A stretch of 10,390 nt of DNA, from assembly GCA_937877465.1 (NCBI GenBank), contig CALFIT010000033.1:1-10390 (forward strand). The letters run 5' to 3'. Below the pieces are notes generated by a model. It searched no databases. It was not told the origin of the DNA and saw only the letters and a list, made by a program, of their open reading frames with translations. This document shows, piece after piece, positions 1 through 6,292 of the stretch (positions are counted from its first letter, which is position 1; each line of letters opens with the position of its first letter). Position numbers and translations under genes: made by a program. This DNA comes from an uncultured Bacteroidales bacterium (lineage in GTDB: Bacteria > Bacteroidota > Bacteroidia > Bacteroidales > F082).

Positions 1-1
1 C

Positions 2-469
2 ATCCTCCGTGCGGCGGGCATTGCCGAGGTGAATGCCGACAACGCCGCCGCGCTGTTCGAGGAGCATTGCACCGACGAGTTCCTTTTGGACGAGAAGGGA
101 CGACCCGACAACAACGGCACGCTTCCCATGTTCGTCATCGACAGGCGCGTCAGCGTCATTCCCATGAAAGGCAAGGGGCTTTGGGGTCCCATTTCGGGCT
201 ACATCGCCATCGACGTGGACGGCAAGGTGGTGGGTGCCAACTTCGACCACGAGTCGGAGACCCCGGGCTTAGGCGGCGAAATCACCACGGAGAAGTTCCA
301 GAGCCAGTTCCGAGGGAAACAAATCCGCAAAGAAGGCCGACTTGCCTCCATCGAGTTCGATGCCATCACGGGAGCCACCAAGACCTCCAACGGCGTGAAG
401 GAGATGATTGACCGGACGATGGAGGCGTATGCGCCTTATTTTGAAACCCTTGCAAATCGAGAAAAATGA
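2..469 (+). CDS. nqrC: Na+-translocating NADH:quinone reductase subunit C (NqrC), 3' part only
   Basis: NqrC is the membrane-anchored subunit that carries covalent FMN in the Na+-pumping NADH:quinone oxidoreductase. The reading frame is open back to the window edge (codons from base 2 read ILRAAGIAEV), so the gene begins upstream. A GTG at 29 is only an internal valine. About 155 C-terminal residues are present of a family length of roughly 210-260. Seen directly: the FMN-binding domain with a GLWGPISGY segment, the ETPGLGGEI motif and DAITGAT, which fits the flavinylation motif Dxx(s/t)gAT exactly. By family knowledge the acceptor is the last threonine of that motif (codon 377-379), loaded by ApbE. 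The N-terminal membrane helix lies outside the window. It is followed by nqrD, nqrE and nqrF in the standard order; nqrA and nqrB are presumably upstream. The 41-nt gap to nqrD is the longest in the visible operon. The family call is very secure. Confidence 0.95.
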   Translation: MLRAAGIAEVNADNAAALFEEHCTDEFLLDEKGRPDNNGTLPMFVIDRRVSVIPMKGKGLWGPISGYIAIDVDGKVVGANFDHESETPGLGGEITTEKFQSQFRGKQIRKEGRLASIEFDAITGATKTSNGVKEMIDRTMEAYAPYFETLANREK

Positions 470-478
470 AATAATTTA

Positions 479-508
479 ATATCATATAGTTTTATATCAT
501 ATAATTTT
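479..508 (+). repeat. Two-copy 15-bp tandem repeat in the nqrC-nqrD gap
   Basis: Two adjacent 15-nt units, ATATCATATAGTTTT (479-493) and ATATCATATAATTTT (494-508), differ at one base and fill most of the AT-only gap between nqrC and nqrD. The second unit ends in TAATTTTG (502-509), which matches the Bacteroidota -7 element TAnnTTTG. However, it sits directly against the nqrD start at 511. A transcript from it would be essentially leaderless, or would begin at the second ATG (517). Whether this is a promoter, a translation-enhancing AT-rich leader or a chance slippage product cannot be decided here. Confidence 0.75.
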
Positions 509-510
509 GT

Positions 511-1146
511 ATGATTATGTCCACCCCAAAAACCCTCCTCATAGAACCCCTGCGAAAGACCAACCCCGTCACGGTGCTGGTGCTCGGCATCTGCTCGTGC
601 CTTGCCGTCACCGCCCAACTGAAGCCCGCCTTGGTGATGGGCCTCTCCGTGACCGTCGTGACGGCACTTTCCAACCTCATCATCTCGCTCTTGCGCAAGG
701 GCATCCCATCGCGCATCCGCATCATTGTCCAACTCGTTGTTGTGGCCACTTTGGTCATCCTCATTGACCAGTTCCTGAAAGCCTTTGCCTACGATGTCAG
801 CAAGCAACTTTCTGTCTATGTGGGTCTTATCATCACCAACTGCATCATCATGGGACGCTTGGAGGCTTTCGCTTTGTCGCACGGACCGTGGGAGTCGTTC
901 CTCGACGGCTTGGGCAACGGCTTGGGTTACAGCCTGATACTCATCATCGTGGCTTTCTTCCGTGAATTGTTCGGTTCGGGTACGTTACTCGGCTACCAAG
1001 TCATCCCGCAGTCGCTCTACGAGGCAGGTTATCAGAATAATGGATTGATGATTCTGCCACCGATGGCATTGATTCTCGTGGGCATCATCATTTGGATCCA
1101 GCGCACCCGTCATCCCGAAATGCAAGAAACCAACCAAAAACAATAG
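511..1146 (+). CDS. nqrD: Na+-translocating NADH:quinone reductase subunit D (NqrD)
   Basis: NqrD is an integral membrane subunit of Na+-NQR that, with NqrE, forms a pseudo-symmetric pair holding an intramembrane 2Fe-2S cluster. The 211-residue product has the family's usual length and about six hydrophobic helices. Seen: an N-terminal PLRKTNPV segment, then LGICSCLAVT with Cys28 and Cys30, and ITNCIIMGRLEAFA with Cys111. By comparison with the Vibrio cholerae enzyme, one cysteine in each of these two motifs ligates the cluster; Cys28 is the better positional match in the first motif. The start could be Met1 (511) or Met3 (517); no Shine-Dalgarno sequence helps decide, as is usual in Bacteroidota. 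The stop lies 3 nt before nqrE. The NADH-facing NqrF encoded downstream separates this from the related Rnf complex. Confidence 0.96.
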   Translation: MIMSTPKTLLIEPLRKTNPVTVLVLGICSCLAVTAQLKPALVMGLSVTVVTALSNLIISLLRKGIPSRIRIIVQLVVVATLVILIDQFLKAFAYDVSKQLSVYVGLIITNCIIMGRLEAFALSHGPWESFLDGLGNGLGYSLILIIVAFFRELFGSGTLLGYQVIPQSLYEAGYQNNGLMILPPMALILVGIIIWIQRTRHPEMQETNQKQ

Positions 1147-1149
1147 GCC

Positions 1150-1764
1150 ATGGAACTGTTGAAACTACTGCTGAAATCGGTCTTTGTGGACAACATGATC
1201 TTCGCCTATTTCTTGGGCATGTGCTCATATTTGGCCGTGTCGAAGACCGTCAAGACCAGCGCGGGATTGGGCTTGGCCGTGACTTTCGTGTTGGTCGTCA
1301 CTGTTCCCGTCAACTATTTGGTCAACAAGTATTTGCTTGCGCCAGGGGCTTTGGCTTGGATCAGTCCGAAACTTGCCTCTGTCGACTTGAGTTTCCTGAC
1401 ATACATCGTTTTCATCGCCATCATCGCGGCCACTGTGCAGATTCTGGAAATGGTGATCGAAACCTTCACGCCTGCGCTACATTCCGCCTTGGGCATCTTT
1501 CTCCCACTGATTGCGGTCAACTGCGCCATCTTGGGTTGCTCGCTCTTCATGCAGGAGCGCGGTTTCGGCAATGTGGGCGAAGCCGCCGTGTTCGGCCTCG
1601 GCTCTGGATTGGGCTGGCTGTTGGCCATCACCACCATCGCCGCCATCCGCGAGAAACTGCGTTACTCCAAGATTCCCAAGGGTTTGGAAGGCGTTGGCAT
1701 CTCGTTCATCATCACTGGCTTGATGGGTATCGCGTTTATGGCATTCATGGGGATAAAACTTTGA
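1150..1764 (+). CDS. nqrE: Na+-translocating NADH:quinone reductase subunit E (NqrE)
   Basis: NqrE is the membrane partner of NqrD in the Na+ pump. The 204-residue sequence is of normal family length and shows about six hydrophobic segments. Characteristic pieces seen are SVFVDNMIFAYFLGMCSYLAVS near the N terminus (Cys25) and PLIAVNCAILGCSLF in the middle (Cys125); the NqrE cysteines at these places help ligate the intramembrane 2Fe-2S cluster. The C-terminal part carries FGLGSGLGWLLAI and REKLRYSKIPKGLEG, both typical of NqrE. It starts 3 nt after the nqrD stop and ends 3 nt before the nqrF start, so the three genes are almost certainly cotranscribed and translationally linked. No anomaly was seen. 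Confidence 0.96.
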   Translation: MELLKLLLKSVFVDNMIFAYFLGMCSYLAVSKTVKTSAGLGLAVTFVLVVTVPVNYLVNKYLLAPGALAWISPKLASVDLSFLTYIVFIAIIAATVQILEMVIETFTPALHSALGIFLPLIAVNCAILGCSLFMQERGFGNVGEAAVFGLGSGLGWLLAITTIAAIREKLRYSKIPKGLEGVGISFIITGLMGIAFMAFMGIKL

Positions 1765-1767
1765 GCT

Positions 1768-3102
1768 ATGGATTTCTTTACCAACATATTGATCAGCCTC
1801 GCCGTTTTCCTCGGCATTACATTGCTGCTCGTTGCCTTGCTGCTTTGGGTGCGCAACAAGTTGATGCCCAAAGGGAAAGTGAAAATCACCATCAACGACG
1901 ACAAGGAATTGGAAGTGCAGCCCGGAAGCTCGCTGCTGACCACTTTGGCGGATGAGCAGGTGTTTCTGCCCTCGGCCTGTGGCGGCAAAGGCAACTGCGG
2001 CCAGTGCAAATGTCGCGTGACGGATGGCGGCGGCTCCATCCTGCCCACCGAGACGGGTTTCTTCACGAGGAAACAAGTGCAAGACCATTGGCGTTTGGGC
2101 TGCCAAGTGAAGGTGAAAGAGGATATGAAAATCGTTGTGCCTCAGTCGATTCTGAGCGTCAAGGAATACGAGTGTACGGTGGTCAGCAACCGCAACGTGG
2201 CCACGTTCATCAAGGAGTTCAAGGTGCAACTGCCCGCTGGCGAGCACATGGACTTCATCCCTGGCAGTTACGCCCAAATCAAGATTCCGAAGTTCAAGGT
2301 CAACTATTCCGACTTTGACAAGGAACTGATAGGGGAGGAGTACCTTCCTTCGTGGGAGAAATTCAAGATGTTTGACTTGCAGTGCGTCAACACCGAGCCG
2401 ACCGTCCGCGCCTATTCGATGGCTAACTATCCCGCCGAGGGCGACGTGTTCATGCTCACCGTGCGCATTGCCACGCCTCCGTTCAAGCCCGACCGTTCGG
2501 GGTTCATGGACGTGAATCCGGGAGTGGCTTCCTCATATATTTTCTCGCTGAAACCCGGCGACAAGGTGCTGATGTCAGGGCCGTTTGGCGAGTTCCATGT
2601 GAAGGACGAAGGACAAAGGACAAAAGACGAAGGGCAACTGCCAACTGAACAACTGAACAACTGCCAACTGAAAACTGAAATGATATGGGTAGGCGGTGGC
2701 GCAGGCATGGCTCCGCTGCGCGCACAAATCATGCACCTGACCCGCACCTTGAACGTCCGCGACCGCGAGATGCACTATTTTTATGGGGCTCGTGCCCTCA
2801 ACGAGGTCTTCTATCTCGATGACTTCCTACAACTTGAGAAGGACTTCCCGAACTTCCATTTCCACTTGGCCTTGGACCGCCCCGACCCAACCGCCGATGC
2901 GCAAAATGTGAAATACACCGCCGGTTTTGTCCATCAGGTGATGTTCGACACTTATTTGAAAAACCATCCCGCGCCCGAGGACATCGAATATTACCTATGC
3001 GGTCCCGGCCCGATGAGTGCCGCCGTGGTCAACATGTTGGACAATTTGGGTGTCGCGCCTGAGAACATTCTTTATGACGACTTTGGCGGTGGAGCACCGT
3101 AG
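1768..3102 (+). CDS. nqrF: Na+-translocating NADH:quinone reductase subunit F (NqrF) with a repeat-encoded insertion
   Basis: NqrF oxidises NADH on its FAD and passes electrons through a 2Fe-2S cluster into the Na+ pump. Seen in order: one N-terminal membrane helix (about 5-28); a ferredoxin domain with Cys71, Cys77, Cys80 and Cys112 as the expected cluster ligands; an FAD domain with RAYS (214-217) and GPFGEF (271-276); an NADH domain with GGGAGMAPLR (309-318) and CGPGPM (411-416); and the terminal YDDFGG. At 444 residues it is longer than the roughly 408 of the V. cholerae protein. About 20 of the extra residues (near 281-302, rich in Q, N, K, E and T) lie between the FAD and NADH domains and are encoded by tandem repeats. 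The frame is intact and all catalytic motifs are present, so the protein is probably functional. It ends 15 nt before the stop of a convergent gene, with no visible terminator. Confidence 0.96.
   Translation: MDFFTNILISLAVFLGITLLLVALLLWVRNKLMPKGKVKITINDDKELEVQPGSSLLTTLADEQVFLPSACGGKGNCGQCKCRVTDGGGSILPTETGFFTRKQVQDHWRLGCQVKVKEDMKIVVPQSILSVKEYECTVVSNRNVATFIKEFKVQLPAGEHMDFIPGSYAQIKIPKFKVNYSDFDKELIGEEYLPSWEKFKMFDLQCVNTEPTVRAYSMANYPAEGDVFMLTVRIATPPFKPDRSGFMDVNPGVASSYIFSLKPGDKVLMSGPFGEFHVKDEGQRTKDEGQLPTEQLNNCQLKTEMIWVGGGAGMAPLRAQIMHLTRTLNVRDREMHYFYGARALNEVFYLDDFLQLEKDFPNFHFHLALDRPDPTADAQNVKYTAGFVHQVMFDTYLKNHPAPEDIEYYLCGPGPMSAAVVNMLDNLGVAPENILYDDFGGGAP
2601..2679 (+). repeat. In-frame composite tandem repeat inside nqrF
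   Basis: The whole 79-nt stretch is built of short units. The first part is five 7-bp units (GAAGGAC, GAAGGAC, AAAGGAC, AAAAGAC, GAAGGGC; 2601-2635). The second is six 7-8 bp units starting AACTG (AACTGCC, AACTGAAC, AACTGAAC, AACTGCC, AACTGAA, AACTGAA; 2636-2679). Compared from memory with V. cholerae NqrF, only about 4 residues separate GEF..KD from the NADH-domain strand there, against 24 here. About 60 nt therefore look inserted with the frame preserved. Repeats with these words look like intergenic simple repeats I associate with Bacteroidales genomes; that link is recollection, not something shown here. Confidence 0.88.
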
Positions 3103-3117
3103 AAATGACAACGAAAC

Positions 3118-3603
3118 TTAGCCTTCCGTTGCAAACCTGCGCAAGTCTGCCTCATCCAAGCGCTGCACAGTCCATTCATCCATGGGGACGGCTCCGATGC
3201 TACGGTAAACGGTCAACGCGGGTTTGTTCCAGTCGAGGCAAATCCACTCCATGCGGCCACAGTTGCGCTCTACGGCGAGTTTGGCCAAGTATTTCAGCAG
3301 GGCCTTGCCATAGCCCCGACCTCGTTTTTCGGGAAGGATGAACAGGTCCTCAAGATACAAGCCCTTGCGTCCGACGAAAGTGGAGAAATTGTGGAAAAAC
3401 AAGGCAAAGCCGACGACCGCGCCGTCTTCCTCGGCGAAGACCACCTCGGCGGAATGCTCCACAAACAGGGAATGGTACAAAGTGGGTTTGTTGGCCACAA
3501 CTTCATCGGCGCATTTCTCGTAAACCGCAAGTTTCTTGATGAATTCAAGGACGAGACCCGCCTCATCGGGCCTTGCGGGACGAATGGTGAATTGCGTGTT
3601 CAT
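3118..3603 (-). CDS. GNAT-family N-acetyltransferase, spermidine/thialysine acetyltransferase (SSAT)-like
   Basis: This predicted cytoplasmic enzyme transfers acetyl from acetyl-CoA to an amine. The 161-residue protein is a single GNAT domain of normal length. It opens with TIRPARPDEAG, has the acetyl-CoA pyrophosphate loop RGRGYG (94-99) after the strand EDLFIL, and then CLDWNKPALTVYRSIGA (122-138), where Tyr133 is at the usual general-acid position. The EDLFIL, RGRGYGKALL, WNKPA..VYRSIGA pattern and the tail resemble eukaryotic SSAT and its bacterial relatives. The acceptor could therefore be a polyamine, a thialysine-like amine or another small amine, but the substrate is not determined by sequence. 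It is the last gene of the minus-strand unit, 39 nt after the PhzF-like gene. It converges on nqrF with 15 nt between stops. Confidence 0.85.
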   Translation of the reverse strand: MNTQFTIRPARPDEAGLVLEFIKKLAVYEKCADEVVANKPTLYHSLFVEHSAEVVFAEEDGAVVGFALFFHNFSTFVGRKGLYLEDLFILPEKRGRGYGKALLKYLAKLAVERNCGRMEWICLDWNKPALTVYRSIGAVPMDEWTVQRLDEADLRRFATEG

Positions 3604-3642
3604 AATTTGATGATTCTGAGAGTGTAAAGGTATTCATTATTT

Positions 3643-4263
3643 TCAGTATCTTGCACCCAATGGGCAAAGTTCGCCTTTCGCGACTATCGCCGCTGTGCCA
3701 CCTACATAGAGGGTTCCATCCTTTTCGATGCGCGTTGCAACCACCGAGGGCCGTCCCATGGCCTCACCTTGCAGGAAGAAACATTCCGCTTCGGCATCGA
3801 GACACCCGTTTTGTTGCAGATAAAAGGTCAAGGCGGCGTTGGCCGTACCCGTGGCCGATTCTTCTGGAATATCATACAAAGGGGCGAAATCGCGGACATG
3901 GGCCGTGTAGCCATCGTTGGCGAAAGCAAAGACATGGAAACTGACCGCTTCGATGCGCAAGTCACCGGCAAGCGTATGGCATAAGCTTTGTCCCGCAACC
4001 AAGCCTTCATGGTGCAGCAAATGGAATGATGCGATGGTGGCATGGCCACAAAGTTCCACCTCGGCTTTGGGCGTGAAATATCTGATAGTAAACTCCTTAT
4101 CGGAATGTTTCTTGACAAACGCCGTCTCCGAATAGCGCAATTCGGCGGCAATCTGAATCATCAAGTTCTCTTTGGGAAAACCGTCTGATTCAAGGATCAC
4201 CACACCCGCTGGATTACCGCCTAAAGGCTGGTCAGTGAAAGCGTCGACGATGAAATACCTCAT
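3643..4263 (-). CDS. PhzF-family isomerase-like protein with an apparent internal deletion
   Basis: PhzF-like proteins are cytoplasmic and isomerise or epimerise small acids; most members have no known substrate. The 206-residue product is clearly short for a family of about 260-300. Both ends are well conserved: YFIVDAFTDQPLGGNPAGVV at the start, YSETAF with the catalytic-type Glu46, YFTP..EVELCGHAT (His74), then EESATGTANAAL (135-145) and GEAMGRPS. Between AGDLRIEA (99-106) and VSFHVFAF (107-114) about 65-80 residues expected from homologues such as YddE are absent. These are the end of the first barrel and the start of the second. The frame continues, so this is an in-frame loss rather than a frameshift. 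In addition, the usual DPATGS is ESATGT here, a variant I associate with one subgroup. Function after such a loss is doubtful. It sits 19 nt downstream of the fusion gene. Confidence 0.8.
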   Translation of the reverse strand: MRYFIVDAFTDQPLGGNPAGVVILESDGFPKENLMIQIAAELRYSETAFVKKHSDKEFTIRYFTPKAEVELCGHATIASFHLLHHEGLVAGQSLCHTLAGDLRIEAVSFHVFAFANDGYTAHVRDFAPLYDIPEESATGTANAALTFYLQQNGCLDAEAECFFLQGEAMGRPSVVATRIEKDGTLYVGGTAAIVAKGELCPLGARY

Positions 4264-4282
4264 TGTTGCTTCTCTTATCCGT

Positions 4283-5680
4283 TTAATGGAGTTTTTTCAC
4301 CGGGAAAGTGAAATAGGTGTCGGGGAACGGCTCGTTATTCAACGTGAAATGCCACCATTCCTCGTTGATAGGCTTGAAGCCGTGACGCATCATGGCCTCC
4401 CGCAGGATCATGCGGTTGTGGAACTGTTCGGCAGTGATTTTTGCATTACCTTTGTATTTGCCAGTCTCGGGATTGCCGCCATAGTCGGGATGGCTCTCGC
4501 GGCCAAACCAGTCGAAAGTGCCGCCCATGTCAACCTCTTTTTCCGTTGCCATGTCGAAGAGCGTCAAATCGATGGTGGAGCCGCGCGTGTGACCGCTTCG
4601 CTCGGCGATGTAGCCCAACTCAAAGAGCCTGTCGCGAGGCACTTCGGGATAGAAATATGGCTTCATCACCGTGTCGTTGACATTGGCGGCCCAGCGCACA
4701 AAATGATCGACGGCGCACTGCGGACGATAGGCATCATAGATCTTCAGACGATATCCTTGCTTCAGCAGGTCGTCGCTCACGGCACGAAGGCTGTCGGCAG
4801 CCTGACGGGTAAGCAGTGCGACCGGCTCTTCATAGCCATCCACACGCGCCCCAACGAAGTTGTAAGTGCTGTAATAGCGGAGCTCCAAGATGGCATCAGG
4901 GACGGCATCGGCCAAATTCACGAATTGGCTGCAATCGTCGGTTGAGGGCAACGCTCCCGTCAACGACTTGAATTCCAGCTGTGCCTTTTCGAGTTGTGCA
5001 AGAAACTCGGGACTGGTATGCAGGCGAGACACGCCGATGGCTGCACAAAGTCGGCTGGCATCCACATCACTCTGCCAATGCGCACCTGCTATGACACGGC
5101 TTTCGCCATACACGAAACCACGAGCCATGAGGGTGTCGGCATGGGCCGGGTTGACTTCTGAGAGCAGCAAAGCGACGGCATAGCCACGCTGGCTGTGACC
5201 CGAAGGATAGGAACCCTCGCCTGACAGTTCTGCCTCTTCATACCTCGTAAGCATATGCTCGTGGAAACGCTCAAACGGGCGCTTGCGATGGTAATAAGCC
5301 TTCGGCTTGACGCGTGTTTGGTCGATGGTGGAGAGACTGTTCACCAAATACTTATAAATTTCAGGGGTGCCGTCTTTGGAAATTTCAAGGCCGAAAGGCA
5401 CACTAAAAACGGCAAAAAGCGAGTCGTAGTTCCACACTGCATCACGAAACACAAGGGCGGCGCGAACAGAGTCGTTCCGCTGCGTCTTGCCCCACATGTA
5501 ACGCATGATGTCGTGGGCAAAGTCAACCCCAATGGTGTCGGGCGGAGGTGGCAGGCATTTGATAAGGTCGGGCATCTCCTCGGTGCCGAAATACAACTTC
5601 ACATCGTTGTTTTGTGCCTTGACTTGAAGGCTGCCGCAAAACAGGATGGCGGCAATCATCGCTAAGATAAATCGTTTCAT
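4283..5680 (-). CDS. Exported fusion: class A acid phosphatase (PAP2) + VanX/DdpX-type D-Ala-D-Ala dipeptidase
   Basis: The 465-residue protein joins two enzyme modules. Residues 1-22 look like a signal peptide ending VKA, so the protein is probably periplasmic; the cysteine in LFC is not in a good lipobox. Residues about 25-225 match class A non-specific acid phosphatases of the PAP2 superfamily: the LPPPP segment, KX6RP (Lys127-Pro135), PSGHS (159-163) and SRX5HX3D (Ser194, Arg195, His201, Asp205), all intact. Residues about 250-465 match D-Ala-D-Ala dipeptidases (peptidase M15D): YYSTYNFVG, YDAYRP (Arg319), SGHTRGSTID (zinc ligands His364 and Asp371) and EWWH (catalytic Glu441, ligand His444). 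By family knowledge, one half hydrolyses phosphomonoesters or lipid phosphates and the other cleaves D-Ala-D-Ala, both compatible with cell-wall turnover. It begins 2 nt after bcp. The domain calls are strong; a joint pathway is inference. Confidence 0.9.
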   Translation of the reverse strand: MKRFILAMIAAILFCGSLQVKAQNNDVKLYFGTEEMPDLIKCLPPPPDTIGVDFAHDIMRYMWGKTQRNDSVRAALVFRDAVWNYDSLFAVFSVPFGLEISKDGTPEIYKYLVNSLSTIDQTRVKPKAYYHRKRPFERFHEHMLTRYEEAELSGEGSYPSGHSQRGYAVALLLSEVNPAHADTLMARGFVYGESRVIAGAHWQSDVDASRLCAAIGVSRLHTSPEFLAQLEKAQLEFKSLTGALPSTDDCSQFVNLADAVPDAILELRYYSTYNFVGARVDGYEEPVALLTRQAADSLRAVSDDLLKQGYRLKIYDAYRPQCAVDHFVRWAANVNDTVMKPYFYPEVPRDRLFELGYIAERSGHTRGSTIDLTLFDMATEKEVDMGGTFDWFGRESHPDYGGNPETGKYKGNAKITAEQFHNRMILREAMMRHGFKPINEEWWHFTLNNEPFPDTYFTFPVKKLH

Positions 5681-5682
5681 GA

Positions 5683-6126
5683 TTATAGGATTTGAGCTGT
5701 GTGGTTCTTTGTGTCAACTTTGCCGATGGCATCAACGATAACGCCTTCTTCGTCAATGACGTAAGTGGTGCGCAACGTGCCTTCGGTCACTTTGCCGTAC
5801 ATCTTCTTCTCGCCCCAAGCCTCGTATGCTTTCAGGATGGTCAGGTCGGTGTCGGCGATGAGGTGGAAAGGCAGGTTGTATTTGGCGATGAAGTTTTGGT
5901 GCGACTTGGTGCTGTCGCGACTGACCCCCAGCACGTTATAGCCCAAAGCGAGGAAACGCTCGTAGTTGTCGCGCAGGTCGCAGGCCTCGGCGGTGCAGCC
6001 GGGAGTGCTGTCCTTGGGGTAGAAATAGAGTACCAATTTCTTTCCGGCGAAATCTGTCAGTTTGACGAGGTTGCCGTTCTCGTCTTGCCCTTCAAAATAA
6101 GGGGCTTTCGTTCCTTTTTGTAACAT
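5683..6126 (-). CDS. bcp: Thioredoxin-dependent thiol peroxidase, BCP/PrxQ-type peroxiredoxin
   Basis: This is a cytoplasmic peroxiredoxin that reduces hydrogen peroxide and organic hydroperoxides, using thioredoxin as reductant. The 147 residues are the normal family length. Seen: APYFEGQDENGN..KLTDFAGKK, then the active-site segment YPKDSTPGCTAEAC with peroxidatic Cys44 and a second cysteine, Cys49, five residues on. This is the atypical 2-Cys arrangement of E. coli Bcp. The later GVSRDS, FHLIADTD and RTTYVIDEEG segments also fit. It is the first gene of the four-gene minus-strand unit, and the gap to the next start is only 2 nt. Expression probably starts in the divergent 166-nt gap upstream, where a Bacteroidota-like -7 element is visible. 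The linkage of an oxidative-stress gene to envelope enzymes may be only positional. Confidence 0.95.
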   Translation of the reverse strand: MLQKGTKAPYFEGQDENGNLVKLTDFAGKKLVLYFYPKDSTPGCTAEACDLRDNYERFLALGYNVLGVSRDSTKSHQNFIAKYNLPFHLIADTDLTILKAYEAWGEKKMYGKVTEGTLRTTYVIDEEGVIVDAIGKVDTKNHTAQIL

Positions 6127-6160
6127 AGTTTGTAAGTTTTAATCCTTCATATCATGGGCG

Positions 6161-6168
6161 CAAAATTA
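6161..6168 (-). promoter_or_regulatory. Candidate -7 element for the bcp unit
   Basis: Read on the minus strand this is TAATTTTG, an exact match to the Bacteroidota sigma-ABfr -7 consensus TAnnTTTG. It lies 34 nt before the bcp start, a plausible leader length. A -33 TTTG at the usual spacing is not clear: a TTTG lies only 14 nt upstream and a CTTG 22 nt upstream. The call rests on the -7 match and its position in a divergent gap. Confidence 0.5.
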
Positions 6169-6260
6169 CACAATTCCGAAAGCAAAAAGACAAGTTGCAA
6201 GAAAAGTTGCTTTAAAACAATATTATTCAACGACAAATTAAATTGCTTTTGTTTTTTACT

Positions 6261-6268
6261 TACTTTTG
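6261..6268 (+). promoter_or_regulatory. Candidate -7 element for the nuclease/KilA-N unit
   Basis: TACTTTTG matches TAnnTTTG exactly and lies 24 nt before the ATG at 6293, in the AT-rich half of the divergent gap. Upstream TTG/TTTG words at 6243-6251 are closer than the usual -33 spacing, so the -33 element is weak or absent. The rest of the 6127-6292 gap shows only AT-rich sequence and no RNA gene or strong hairpin. Confidence 0.5.
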
Positions 6269-6292
6269 CGGCTAATATAATTACATCAGAAT

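Noticed and set aside
29..31. GTG at 29 as the start of nqrC
   Set aside because: The frame is open to base 2 with family-like residues before it (LRAAGI), and the protein would lack its anchor; this is an internal valine of a truncated gene.
436..882. A 148-codon minus-strand reading frame opposite nqrD
   Set aside because: It is antisense to nqrD, is Asp/His-rich and has no recognisable fold; it is a shadow frame.
1092..1955. A 287-codon plus-strand reading frame across nqrE
   Set aside because: It overlaps nqrD, nqrE and nqrF in another frame, its composition is rich in H, R and G, and it has no recognisable domain; it is a shadow of the real genes.
1477..2277. A 266-codon minus-strand reading frame opposite nqrE/nqrF
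   Set aside because: It is antisense to two unmistakable nqr genes, has a His/Gln-rich low-information product and no family match.
2601..2679. CRISPR array or recombination site reading of the nqrF repeat
   Set aside because: The units are 7-8 bp and contiguous, without unique spacers or cas genes, and lie in frame inside a gene.
3103..3117. Shared bidirectional terminator between nqrF and the GNAT gene
   Set aside because: Only 15 nt are available and no dyad symmetry is present.
4172..4945. A 257-codon plus-strand reading frame opposite the phosphatase-dipeptidase gene
   Set aside because: It lies antisense to the conserved VanX motifs and its product shows no domain.
6127..6292. Small RNA or tRNA in the divergent gap
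   Set aside because: No cloverleaf, stable hairpin or conserved RNA pattern is visible; the gap is explained by two promoters.
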